A program made the position numbers and the translations under genes. A model generated the notes under the pieces. It was not told the origin of the DNA, did no database searches, and was given only the letters and a program-made list of their open reading frames with translations. 64,000 bases of DNA from Mesodorylaimus sp. YZB2_4 (taxonomy: Eukaryota > Nematoda > Enoplea > Dorylaimida > Dorylaimidae): the NCBI GenBank assembly GCA_030248295.1, contig JASANH010000647.1:558001-622000 (forward strand). Reading direction: 5' to 3'. This document shows, one piece after another, positions 9,501-20,700 of this stretch (position 1 is the stretch's first letter; every line of letters begins with the position of its first letter).

Positions 9501-12257
9501 AGAAAGGGGCGCTGTCCGAGGAGGAAGAATCAAAACCACTTCCTGAGGAAACAATTGTCCCAGTAGAACAAGAGCCAGTACAACCAATCCAAGTGCAGTC
9601 TCTGTCAGCAGAAGCAGACCATAACTTGACACCAGAGGAGGCCAGTCCGTTTGATGAGACCGAGCCAAAGCCTGTGATTGACCCCTTCATCGCCTTTTGG
9701 GCTGTTGGACAAGAAGTGCACAAGCGAGTCGACCGAGTGGAACAGGCGCTGGACAAGAAGCTGCAAGAGGAGGTTGCTCCTAAGGTGGTTGCAGCATCGG
9801 AACAAGAACCGAGCGCAGCTCCCCTTGTTCACGCTCTGTCGCTCGATGCGGACGATATCTTGGTGCAAACTGAAGTCACACCTGACACGATCCCGAGTCC
9901 GAAAGCAACAAAGGAAAAAGAAAAGAGCAAGGAGAAATCTAGTCCATTTTCTTCGCTCTTCAAACCATCCAAGAAACGAGACTATTATGCGCTTCCAGAG
10001 GCGTGGCTACCCAAGGACACTGAGCATGTGCAGGAATTAAGACTTCAACCTGAACTCGGAGAAGCAATAGACATTGTGTCGACCACAGAACGAGCCTTGG
10101 AAGACATTTCTGGCTTCCCTATCTTTACAGCTGCGGATGTGGCTGAAGCCGCGCGTGATGTAGCACTTGCACCTGAACGGGAGCTGCAATCAATCCAACA
10201 GCTTCCAACGGGTGAAGCTCCCTTATTTACTCCTCCCGTTGGGGCTGCGCCCGAGGAAACAATTCAAGAACTAAAACCAGAACTCGCGACAGAATCAGAG
10301 CTTCAAGAATCAGCAGTCATCGAAGAACCGGTGCCAGAGCCACTAGTTGAGCCAGAAATCAGGGGAGAAGCAGAAGCAGAGCCACAGCCGCAGCAAGAAC
10401 AAATACCAGAGCCAGAAATCACACCAAAGGTAGAAACCGCACCAGGTTTGGGAGAGGAGCCTCACATACACCCAGAAACGGAACCTGAACATCCAGCACC
10501 AGTTCTCGAAGAAAGGATTGTACTTCCAAGGCCGGATGATGCAAATGTCAAACCAGAAACACCCGAAGACCATGAGATATTGGAGGAGTTTGAATACCCT
10601 GCGATATTGATCGCTGATTCGACTCAACCAAAGCCGAAACTGAGTGAAGAATCTGTGGAGATCGAAGTGCATTTTACTCGTGGCGAAGAGGACCTGAGTC
10701 TGGAAGAAAGTGTAGAATCTCTTTCAGGCTACACAATACCACCACCTCCCCCTGCGCCTGAAAGGACTGATATCACTGACTTTTCCTATTACAATATCCC
10801 CGACCACTGGCTGCCCGATGAGTCCGCCCACGTGCATGTCTTGCCGCACCATGAAGAATTGCCGCCCCATAGTAAATCTGAGAGCGACACCACTGGCGTT
10901 GGTGCTGCGCCCGCAGCAGCAGCTGTTTTAGTAGGACTGGCAGCTACTGGGATTGGGGCGTTGGCATCACAACCGAGTGGACGCCTTGCACCTGACGACG
11001 GTGTATCGCAAGCTAGCACCCAATCCTCAATGGACGAAGTAACCGCCATCCACTTGTTGCAACCTGAAAGAGAACTTCATTTTAACGAAACAGAGACACA
11101 AAGAGAAGGGGCTTCAACACCTGGGCCTGAGGGACGCGTTCTGGCGCAGGTACCCGAAGGCATCCCTGCTGATACCGATACTCCTGCGTTACCCGACGAG
11201 AGCGAACCAACTGCAGTGACGAATCTTGAGGTGGAATTCGAACGAGAACCAGAAGAAATTATGGTAGTGCATTTGGATGAACTAGGTGACCTGGAACAGG
11301 GAGAAGTGCCGCTTTCTGATGAACACGCAGTGGAGCCACCGTCGAGTGAGCACGTTCACGACGTCCCCATCGCGCCCGTTGTTCTTCAGCCAACATCTGA
11401 ACTTGCTCATGAAGAAATTCCCTCAGATCTTGCTCAAGAGCCCCACGAGCATCCTTCGCAGCCACCAGATATTATAGCCGACACATTGGGCGAACAGCTG
11501 ATCCTAGAAACGGTTGAAGCGGAACCAGACCTAACCCAGGAGACGACATCAGGTGTCCCGCGCCGCCATATCCCCGAGGTTTGCATCAGTGGTCCAGAAC
11601 CAGGAGAAGTGCAGCCAGAGTCGTCCCCTGAACCAGAAACTTTCGGCTATTTCGAACCTGATGACAATGAAGATGCCATAATCGAAATGGCTCTGCGCAG
11701 AACTGGAGGCCCCATCTCTGAACATCATATTCTCACAGAGTACAGTCCTCCGATCGCCGAAACCAAAGATGTGAGCCATCATGTGGAGAAATGCGATCTA
11801 ATCACTCCAAGTGACCTTAACCCACCGCACCCTCAAGCCCCTCCCACAGAACCTGGCGCTACTGAGATCTCACTAAATGTAGAGATTGTGAAAAGGGACG
11901 AAATCTTCCGCTCCACCGTCATGCTACCGGATTCGATCCAAGGTTATCGTGAGTCCGAGGATGAATTCGTCCCACCACCAGAACAAATTTCGAGTGATTC
12001 AGTAGCCTCGACCAGTTCCGTATTGTCATCGGATTTGCCAGCCTCCCTTGAGCAAAGCGTGGACGAGTTAAGTCGTGTAGTTGTCAACGACGCCATCGCC
12101 GAAGCCATTTATTCTCTTCAAAATGGCGATCACCTCTCGGAACACTTTTCGGATGAAGTGGAAGAAGATGAAGGCGAGCAGGATTTTTCCGTTGAAGACG
12201 ACTACGGGTATGGAAAGCTTTCCACTGAAGTCGTGACAACTTCACAAGATTTAGAAG
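6537..12257 (+). CDS. unc-44: Ankyrin giant exon 1 (5.7 kb)
   Basis: An uninterrupted phase 1-1 exon of 5,721 bases following gtgtgttag and ending GAAG before gtaaaa. It encodes acidic, Pro/Glu/Val-rich, presumably extended sequence. A basic Lys-rich patch (KLKKEKQNKEHKKEPP) and two PPPRPPPPxR runs occur early. A motif of the form (D/S)YYxxPxxWLP(K/D) occurs four times (near 7879, 8144, 9980, 10783), and DPFIAxWAV occurs twice (near 9447 and 9677). The frame stays open past the donor to a TAA at 12344, so the donor could be bypassed to give a terminal exon ending about 30 residues later. Giant ankyrin exons in flies and worms are neuronal and act on axonal microtubules and spectrin; that role is inferred. 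Confidence 0.85.
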
Positions 12258-13458
12258 GTAAAAAACTGACATTTGCTCGTAGGCTGATTGTCATCACGCT
12301 CTATTCTGCTTGCATGGACTTCCGTAACCCGCCTGTCTGGAACTAATAATGCTAAAGACTTTTGGCCAAAGTATCTACACTAACTCGGCTTCGTTATAGC
12401 AGCCGCTGTCCGTCCGTTTTAGCAACCTTTCATGGACTGCCCCAGATCTGTATCTAGAGTAGAGCATACGCTTTTTCTTACTAATGCGTGGAATGCCAGT
12501 GCCTACTGTAGCGAGTACGCAGTTGGTGCCAGTGAGAAACCATGTGTGAGGATGAGTGAACGATGGAGTCGCGCCAGGGCTACGATAAACAGAGAAGAAC
12601 TCCTTGATAAAGCAATGTTTTCAGACTTTGCAGGACCAAGAATACTTTATTTTGTCACAGGTAGAAAGCCCAAGTGGCGTCATTGCTCACTTCTATTTCA
12701 TGCTGCATAACGAGGCACTTTGAGAATGCGGGCGGAAACAGCTGACTGGAAGGTCTCTTATTTTCTTTGGCGTTTAGTCAGTGATCTCAGCTCTCAGAAA
12801 AACATAAGCGGCGCCAAGTTTCTTCGAGTATCCAGTTTTGCGAGCAGGAATCCTAAAAGCCTGACGCAGTTTGCATTTTTTGCCTTTTCCGCTTCACTTG
12901 ACGTCTCGCATGGAAGCTACGACGTCACGGGCCAAGTCAGCTCCTCTGAAAAGCAGTGCCTAAGGCCGAGGTCGAATGAGCCGCAGGTCTTGCAGCTCTC
13001 GATCTGTCCTTGTCACCTGAGTTAAGTTTGAAAAGGAATACTCGACTCTGGCAGAATTTCAAGGGAGCGGGGGAGGGTATAAGCGAGGGTAACATCACCA
13101 ACTGGCACCAGTTGTCGCGGCAAACAATGCGAATTAACGTCATAGCCGGTAGACTTTTTGTTAGCTGGTGGGTGACTCGTAGCTGGAGGAAGACCAGGCA
13201 TGCGCACCGACGAAAGCTACCGGTTTCCTCTGGAATCTTCTACAGCAGCCTGCCGCAACTCGGCTTTAATGCACTAGTCATCGCTGTCGTGGGACGAGAT
13301 CCACATTTTGACTTTTTCCCCCGCAACTTTTCGAAAATAACCTCTCAAATGTTCATCAGTAGCCAAGTCACCCCCCAGAAAACGGATGCCAACTGGCTGA
13401 CGTTAGCGTCAACGTGGCGCCGTTACTGCGAGCCAGCTAACCTTGACCTCACTCTCGG
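12258..13458 (+). other. Intron and upstream region of the internal promoter
   Basis: This 1.2 kb separates giant exon 1 from the internal promoter. It holds a possible phase 1-1 cassette at 12625-12660 (acceptor gttttcag, donor gtagaa, encoding DFAGPRILYFVT). It also holds several CRE-like half sites: TGACGTC at 12899, GACGTCAC at 12921, ACGTCAT at 13137, TGACGTT at 13398 and GCGTCAA at 13406. No other gene is seen. Confidence 0.5.
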
Positions 13459-13496
13459 CGTATATACGACTTGCATCAGGCCGGCTCGACTCAGTG
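13459..13496 (+). promoter_or_regulatory. Internal promoter: TATA box and initiator
   Basis: TATATA at about 13461 is followed some 30 bases later by CTCAGTG, a good initiator. About 135 bases of leader then precede the ATG at 13630 and contain a short tandem of ctcgtcat. The arrangement fits a focused RNA polymerase II promoter giving an ankyrin transcript that lacks ankyrin repeats, ZU5 and death domain. Nematode trans-splicing could hide the true 5' end. Confidence 0.5.
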
Positions 13497-13629
13497 TTAG
13501 CTTGACGCCCGAGAGAGGCTCTACGCTCCTACTGTATCGTCTTCAATTCGAAGCTTCTTTAGTCTTCCTTAAGCAGGCCAGTCAAGGTCATCTCGTCATC
13601 TCGTCATCTCCTACAAATCTGCTACGATA

Positions 13630-14749
13630 ATGTCTGAACAAGCTGAGGTTCAAGTTGTGCCGCCATTGACACCAGCTGATTTGGCTCCATCTGTGGAATC
13701 TGGTGCTCCGCCAACCACCTGCTCTGGTGTAAATGTTCCCACTGCAGTACTTGCATCTGTAGAAGTGGCAGCCCCAGCGGAACCTGCGCCTGCACCATCT
13801 GAGGCGCCAGCACCTGCTCCAGCCCCAGGTGAGGAGTCAGCACCGGCCCTTGCTCCAACACCTGAAGCTCCTGCGACACCTGAAGCTCCTCCTGCTCCTG
13901 AGGCCCCCCCAGCGTGTGAAGCTCCTGCGGCATGTGAAGCTCCTGCAGCACCTGAAGCTGCTCCAGCACCGTGCGAACCAGCATCTGCTCCAACTGTGGA
14001 AACACTGGGTGAGGTTGCCAAAGTTGATCAGCCAGAAGCTCCAGCACCAGAACCTCCAGAAGAAGAATCTGCTCCCGCTCCAGCCCCAGCAGCGGAAGCT
14101 CCCGCCGCCGAACCAGCTCCAGCTCCAGAGGCCGCGGCAGAAGCAGCAGTCCCAGCGGGAGCTGAAGCCCCAAAGCAGGAAGCCCAGCCAGAACCAGCGG
14201 CTTTAGCAGCAGCATCTGAAGAACCGATTCCACCTCCAGTCGCTGTTCCAGAATCGGTCGCTGCTCCTCCTGCTGAAACCGAAGCAGCTCCAGCTCTCCC
14301 ACCAGTGGTCGAACCCGCGCCACCTGCACCGGAAGCGGCACCAGTCAGTGATGTAGTCCCTGTTGTGCAAGGTATCTCGGATGGTCAACCCATCGTTTCT
14401 GGTGTAGCCCCAGTCGCTCCAGAAAGCGAGGCAAAGCCCGTTGAAGAACCAGTGCAGGAAGGTGCACCCGCGCCAGCGCCAGCTGCCGAATCTGCACCGG
14501 TAGCAGTGCCAGCGCCTGAAGAACCACAACCAGTGGCTCAGCCCGCTGACGCACCAGCGGCCGAAGCATCACCAGCCGCTCCAGCACCTGAACCCGCCGA
14601 GGCGGCTCCAGCTCCGGCTCCTGCTGAGCCAGCTCCAGAAGCTCCAAAAGAGGAAGAAGCGGTAGCAACTCCTCCGTGTGAGCCACAGCCTGAAGCAGCC
14701 CCGGCTCCGGCTGAACCACAACCTGAACATGCACCAGCTCCCACCGCAG
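13630..14749 (+). CDS. unc-44: Alternative first exon, Pro-Ala-Glu-rich head
   Basis: It opens with a true ATG (MSEQAEVQVVPPLTPADLAP) in good context and carries about 373 codons of PAPAPE-type low-complexity sequence, with a few Cys in PPACEAPAACEAP. The final codon is split after GCAG by a gttggc donor in phase 1, which joins cleanly to EYEYYGARGG at 14929. If unspliced, the frame ends eight codons later at 14770. Such Pro-Ala stretches form stiff extended chains, as in the N-terminus of myosin essential light chain. The start choice rests on the ATG, the upstream promoter and the lack of a matching acceptor in front of it. Confidence 0.65.
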
Positions 14750-14928
14750 GTTGGCACAAGTGTCATGTGTGAATGTGAAAGAGAGGAGTGAATGAGCAGT
14801 GTGATCGGGTGTCGCTAACAATCTCTCGCGCCTTAGCATAGGTCTTCTATCTAGATACTTCTCATGTGCATGTGTTTCGGGGGAAGCAGCACGAATTTAC
14901 TAATGTGCTTGCTCTTTTTCTGGTGCAG

Positions 14929-15039
14929 AATACGAATACTACGGCGCTCGAGGCGGCATCGACGTGACCACTCCGACGTCCGAGGAAGGCGGTGCCGGCG
15001 GAGGCCTCTCGGGTGTCGATGAGGGAGCCGACTGGGAAT
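14929..15039 (+). CDS. unc-44: Ankyrin cassette exon 1-1
   Basis: The exon follows ttctggtgcag and ends before gtgagt, phase 1 on both sides. It encodes EYEYYGARGGIDVTTPTSEE and a Gly-rich end, GVDEGADWE. It can be reached from 12257 or 14749. It shows no known domain. Confidence 0.7.
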
Positions 15040-15268
15040 GTGAGTGCTTTACTTCTTACTAACAACAGGACAATGCATTCGGCTTGCAGCTGCGTATACA
15101 AAATGGCGCATGCGTTGGGCGCAAGTGTAGGATTTCGTTTCATAACTATACACTCCGAGAATGCCTTATAAGTTATTTACAAACAAAACTGCGCCCAAAC
15201 TTATTGTGTTATGCTCGGATATTAGACTTAGCCTAATCGTTTCTTATCATTTGCCTGGCCGTTTTTAG

Positions 15269-15382
15269 CCAACACTAGCCAACAAAGAGAAAGTATCGAA
15301 GAAGGTTACGTGGACGAACAAGGCAATCTGATCATCTCCAAGAAAGTCACGCGGATCGTGACCACGTCCAAGACCGTCTATG
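15269..15382 (+). CDS. unc-44: Ankyrin cassette exon with the DEQGN motif
   Basis: Phase 1-1 exon after gtttttag, encoding SIEEGYVDEQGNLIISKKV then TRIVTTSKTVY. This matches the conserved C-terminal element of vertebrate ankyrins, which read [20 protein letters not shown] in ankyrin-1. It is strong evidence that these small exons belong to the same ankyrin gene and not to a separate one. A relative, FESIDEMGNVTKTVLRRV, occurs near the end of the giant exon. Confidence 0.8.
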
Positions 15383-15607
15383 GTGGTACTAAATCTGTGT
15401 TTTTATTACTTTCTTAGTTAGCCCTTCTAAAATTTGACAAAAACCATGCCTGAACTTTTGTCATATCAAATGTCAAGCACGGAGTTTGAAAATCCTAACT
15501 TTGCATGCTAGGTCGTCTGATCTTGTGTGTGAATGAAAGTCTTGAAATCGTAGCTTACATATTCCCACGAGACTGCTGCAAGCACAGTGTCTTCTTTCAC
15601 TTTTCAG

Positions 15608-15655
15608 ATAGCGGCGAACCGAAACTTGAAACTTCTGAAACCGTTCAAATGACAG
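15608..15655 (+). CDS. unc-44: Ankyrin small cassette exon 1-1
   Basis: A 48-base exon between cttttcag and gtaagc, phase 1 on both sides, encoding DSGEPKLETSETVQMT. Its support is the strong splice sites and the phase match with neighbours. Confidence 0.65.
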
Positions 15656-15810
15656 GTAAGCATTCGAGGCAGGGTGGGCCTGTAATTGGGGTTGATATGG
15701 GGCCATTTAATCTAGAGCCGAGACGTATACGTAAATTTACAGCACTCATCGAAAGCTTAATAGCAACTTGCAAATGATGCCGCCCCTAATAGTTCCTCTT
15801 TTTCTTTCAG

Positions 15811-15843
15811 AAAGCGTCGAAAAAGAGCCGCCCGTCACGCAAG
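15811..15843 (+). CDS. unc-44: Ankyrin 33-base microexon
   Basis: A microexon between tttctttcag and gttagt, phase 1 on both sides, encoding ESVEKEPPVTQ. The very good pyrimidine tract and phase match are the evidence. Confidence 0.6.
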
Positions 15844-17747
15844 GTTAGTCTTGATGTTGGTGCAAGTTGAAGTTAGGACAGAGCGCACTCAAACACATTT
15901 ACATACACGGTACCGTTTTTTTCAATGGCTATCCTCCTGATCAACACGATTTTTGACGCAGTCTCGGCAGCAACATACAGGCAGCGAGTTGGGGCGTGTA
16001 TACTGTACACGCTTTGTTTTCGTCTTCTATGTCCGTCTGTCGTTTTCTTCAGTTTTTATTTATGCTTTCTCGTCAAGTTCGTTTGTCCGTGGGCAGTGTT
16101 TTTTGTACTTCTTTCGTTTCTTTCCTAGGTTCACATCTTAGACACAGTCCTTATTAGGCCTAGACCTCTGTGAATTAGCTTTATCGACACCCACGACCGA
16201 GTTGCCCCTGCCATGTGTGATTTTTCTCACAGGGGGGCATCACAGTTGGGACATGTTTTCTTTGCAATGCAAAATTCTAAAAGCGGCAAGTCTAAAAGAC
16301 AAGAGCATACATGCAAAATGTGTTTTGTCTGACGATAAGTTGGAGCGTAATTTTCTGTGCTTTTGCCGTTTTTAAGTTTTATTTTCTGCTCCTATTCAAT
16401 TGTTGGTGATGGTGCACATGTGTGAGCATATGCGATTGGTAGTAGCTGTGGTGGTGGTGGCGGTGATCGCGGTGGTGGTTGAGTATTTTTAATTTTATGC
16501 TATTATTATCCTTGTGTACATACGCTTTCCGAGTCCACCAATAGTTTTGGTTAGACTGTATCTTCGCGTTTTTTATTTTGCTGCTTTTGCCTTTATCAAA
16601 GCTTTTTATTTGCATAGATCAGCATCGCATACTGTAGTTTACTGTGATGCACTCTGACTGTTTTTGATTTTCATTCGTATTCGAAATTATCGATCGATTA
16701 TTCTGTACAATTCTAGCTTCAGTAGCCCTATCGATATCATATGAGCGGCTAGTAAATGAATAAGTCATCACTCGGGCACGCTTTCACAATGCGGAACGCA
16801 CACAACTGCTACACCACATCCGCTTTCGCTAGGCATACCGCCTATTTTCAGTTTTGCAAATGACAAAGTGCACTTAAGGAACAGGCCTAAAAGAAAGTAA
16901 TAGCATAAGAAGAGGCAAAATTTGTACCCTAACTGCCATGAAAAGTGCCAATGTCGCAGGACATGACGCAATACATCAATCTTTTCAGGGAACATGTGTT
17001 AGGCTAGCTTCAAGCGGTTGACACAATTCAATGTTTTTTTATCTTTTCTTTCATCGCTTTCCTGTCTTCATGTTTCAACTGGTCAGATATTTCTTGGCAA
17101 ACACTCCCCAAGGCGTCAAGTGTCAGTTGAAATGCTCACAAAAAAAGCAAAGCACTCGGTTTGAGATTGGCATTGAGATAAACAGACATTTGACAGCTGC
17201 TAAGTGAAAAAATTGGGGACAGCCACTAAATGCTATTTACTAATGCGGAAAAGCATGTCAAAGTTCTTCTTATATTTTAGTTTTTCAGTTTCCTTTCCCT
17301 TTTATACATATTTTAGTTTTTCTACTGACTGGCTCGGTATTGGCATGCTTGAGTTAACTCCTCAGTTTTAAAACTCTTACCAGCCTATAAAATACAAATA
17401 GCACATTTTTGTATGTTCTACTCACATGCTTTCGAGGTGATCTAATGTAGATTGTCGCGATTGATGTTGTCTTGCATGTCCTATGCAAACCAGTGTGTGC
17501 GTTTGAGCGGATGCATTTTCTCACATGCTCTGAGAATATACCTTATTCGTGAAAAAGGCCTGCACCGCGCTTTCTGTACATTGGGGTCTGTCTGTCGAGT
17601 TGAGGCTCTAACACCAAGAATACCAATCCCATACTGACTTCATTCTATGGATGAAAGCCATTTTTGCACTGTGTCCACTACGCATTCAGTGGAGATGGAG
17701 CAACTGCTAGCAGCACGAGTGGTTTATTATTTTTACTAACCTTTCAG
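15844..17747 (+). other. Intron before the giant exon, no gene seen
   Basis: About 1.9 kb of AT-rich sequence with a short GGT/GTG-rich microsatellite near 16445-16485. It ends in the acceptor ctaacctttcag. I find no supported coding sequence in it. Confidence 0.7.
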
Positions 17748-20700
17748 AAGCGGAGCTGCCCAGCGTCAGTGCAAAAGAGGAAAAAAGTCCGTCTTTTCGA
17801 AGTCTTGCTGATGACGAAAGGCGAGAAGCCGAACGTCGAGCCCCTTTCGAACACTATCATCGAGAAGTCGAGTTCGAGCAACATCGTCCACCCGTCCCCC
17901 CCTCGGCCGCCTTTCCCACCCTGAGTCCTCAGCCGCACCTGGCCTATGACGTTTCCGGCTTAGCTGAGCAAGAGCAGGAGATATCCCCAGTGGAGGACTA
18001 TCCACTAAGCGGGGAAGTGACCCGTGTGTCAGTGGGTGTCTCACCAACAGAGGAACACAAGCAGGCCTATGGTGGCGGCGTCGGTCGGGTAGACTCTGGC
18101 GAACGGGTATTCTTTGAGGAAGAGGTCATCACTAAGCTACCGCGCCATCTGGTAGAGCCGCAGCCGCAGCAGCAGCAGCAGCAAGAGCAGGCGCCCATTT
18201 CTGTCCGAGACAGGATTAGCATGTTTGAGCGCATAGCGCAGACTTCGCCCTCGCCTCCAAGGCGTCAGATCAGTCCCACGGAGACCAAGCATGAGCAAGC
18301 TTTAGCCATTGAAGAATTAGCACAACGTTTTGAACCGTCCCCGGTGCCCGAAGTGGTTAGACCACATAGGGAACTCGACGTAACGCGGGAAACCACTGAG
18401 ACTATTACCACAGTACGATCAACCAGAACTGGAGAGCAAGAACTGCGATGGGAATCAGAAACGGGTCCTTTAGAGGAATTACCACAGTCTACAAGGGCTA
18501 TAGAGTCCCCAGTGCAGCAGTTTGAGGAAACTGTAGAAACCGTTGCCCGAGGATATCCACAGGAACCAAAACGATCTCCCCCTCATGAATTTGAACGGCC
18601 AGTTTGGACTGATCGTCAGTTTGAAGAAGAAGAGGCTGTTAGACGTAGGCTGGACTTGGAAGAGGAGGAAAGAGCCGCACAGGATTTGGCACGCGAAGAG
18701 GGTATTGGCGAGGAATCGCACATACAACAGGTCACAACCGAGGTAGTAGAACGTAAAGAATCTCCGTCAGAAATCGTGGAAGAGCGTCATGTCAGCAGTG
18801 TGATAGCCGTAAGAGGATATCGTGAAAAAACTGAGACTGTAGTCATCAGACGTAGCGCCAGGACTGGTCGAGGTTCGGAGCCATCCTCGTCGTCCCGAGA
18901 AGGTAGTCCGACCGAAGTCAAGCTAGACGGGGAACACCGCTTGAGCGCTGAGGAAACGCCAGTGCGTGAAACGACTGCGACATCGACGACTGAAGAAGAA
19001 GAACATGTCAAGAAAAGGCCAACGTCAGTCACTGACCAATTCCAATACGAACTCCTGAAATCGGAAGAAGAACACCGCGACATTCATAAAATAGAAAGCG
19101 ACGAAGCGGCTGGGTCTCCCCAAACCCCAAAACATTTGCAACTGCTACTGGAACAAGAAGACACCACGGCTGTCGGGAGGGCGTCGCCAATTAGAGAGCT
19201 GTCATTTGAGGCTGATGAAGCTTTAGGTGAACAAGAAGAAACACCTTTCAAAAGTCCATCTGAGACATTGAGGCGCGATGAGGAGTTGACTGAACGACCA
19301 TACTCGCCAGTAGAACAGGAAACGGCACATGCAGCCCACTTGGAAGAAACAGAGGAAGTGACACGTTTGCGCCAAGAAGAGATATCGCGAGAGGCGCCCC
19401 CACTGCCCCATTCTGAGGAAATTTACGACTTCAAAGATATCAGGCATGCAGAAGTCCCAGCACATATCCCGAGCAGAGAAGAAGAGCCTGTGACAGAAGA
19501 ATACCACGAGCATGTCGAAATCCGAGAGTGGGAAGAAGGCGAACAGCACATTGAAGAAGCTGGACGTGAACGGAGCGAGGCGCTGGAAAAGGAACCAGAA
19601 TTGGACGAAAGATGGAGACCAGAGCATGGAATAGAAATTGAATATCGCCGCCCAAGTGAGGCCGAGGCCCCGTCTCCAACAGTAGACACAGCACAGTTCG
19701 TCTCCACAACCACTACAGACGAAGAGTATGAAAGGCGCCATCACATCGAAGAAGAATATGGATATGCCCCCTTGAGAGCTGACGAGGAAGAAGCAGAAGT
19801 GCCCACAATTCATGAAGTGAGCAAGGAACATTTGTTTCTGCGCGAAGAGTCCACTGGCTTGGATGAAGAAGCACCGATTGTCGGCCAAACATCAACCTAT
19901 GAATTCGAAGAGGAAGGAGAGCGAGAGCCAGCACCATCAATCGCTACAGAAGAACAAATATCCATTCTATCACCGGCCGAAGCATATCCACTGCATCCAA
20001 CACATGACGGTTTGGACGAGTCCTACACCATCCCAGCAGAGAAAGCAGAGGTAGAACCAGAAATCATAATGAAAGAAGAAATCGAATACGCTCAAGTGCC
20101 ATCGCCTGTGCACCGAGAAGAACCAATCCAATATGTCTTTGAACAAATCACAGTTCAGTCACTGCATCCCGAACCAGATACGTTTTATGATGTTTCTGTC
20201 CCTGAAATACCACCTTACGAGGAGGAGCATAAAAGAAAGAGCATCGTGGACCCTTTCGTAGCTCTTTGGGCAACCGTCACTTCGAGCGTTGGCCGCAAGC
20301 AAGAAGAAGAGCATGTACAAGGTACGCAGGTTTCATATGAAGACATCGAAACAGGAAGCCTTCATTTGCAAGGAGACTCGTTGGACGAATCATACCAGCC
20401 CCCGCAACCAAGTGAGACCACCCGCAAGGAGCCGAGTTTCGAAGCAGAGATCGATGAAGAAGCCGCTGCACCATTGCATGTCCATGAAGAAGCGTATGAG
20501 CGAAGTGTGATCGCAAAGAGTACGGAATATGGATACGAAGAGGAGGTGGAAGAAAAGGCAGTCCATGCAGCACATATAGCCAGACACAGTCTTTCGAGAG
20601 ATCATGATCAGCTAGATGAATCTTTTGTGCCAGGTGTTCCGCAAGAGTCTGGAGTTGAAGAGATTCACCATGTCATGGAAAAACACTTTGAAGAATACAA

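Noticed and set aside
12258..12346. Read-through end of giant exon 1
   Set aside because: The frame stays open for 29 codons past a reasonable gtaaaa donor, but the added residues change character; I treat it as intron while noting it as a possible terminal variant.
13650..14839. Gly/Ala-rich and Leu/Gln-rich frames opposite the Pro-Ala-Glu exon
   Set aside because: Reverse complements of GCA, CCA and GAA repeats; they lack starts, splice sites and domains.
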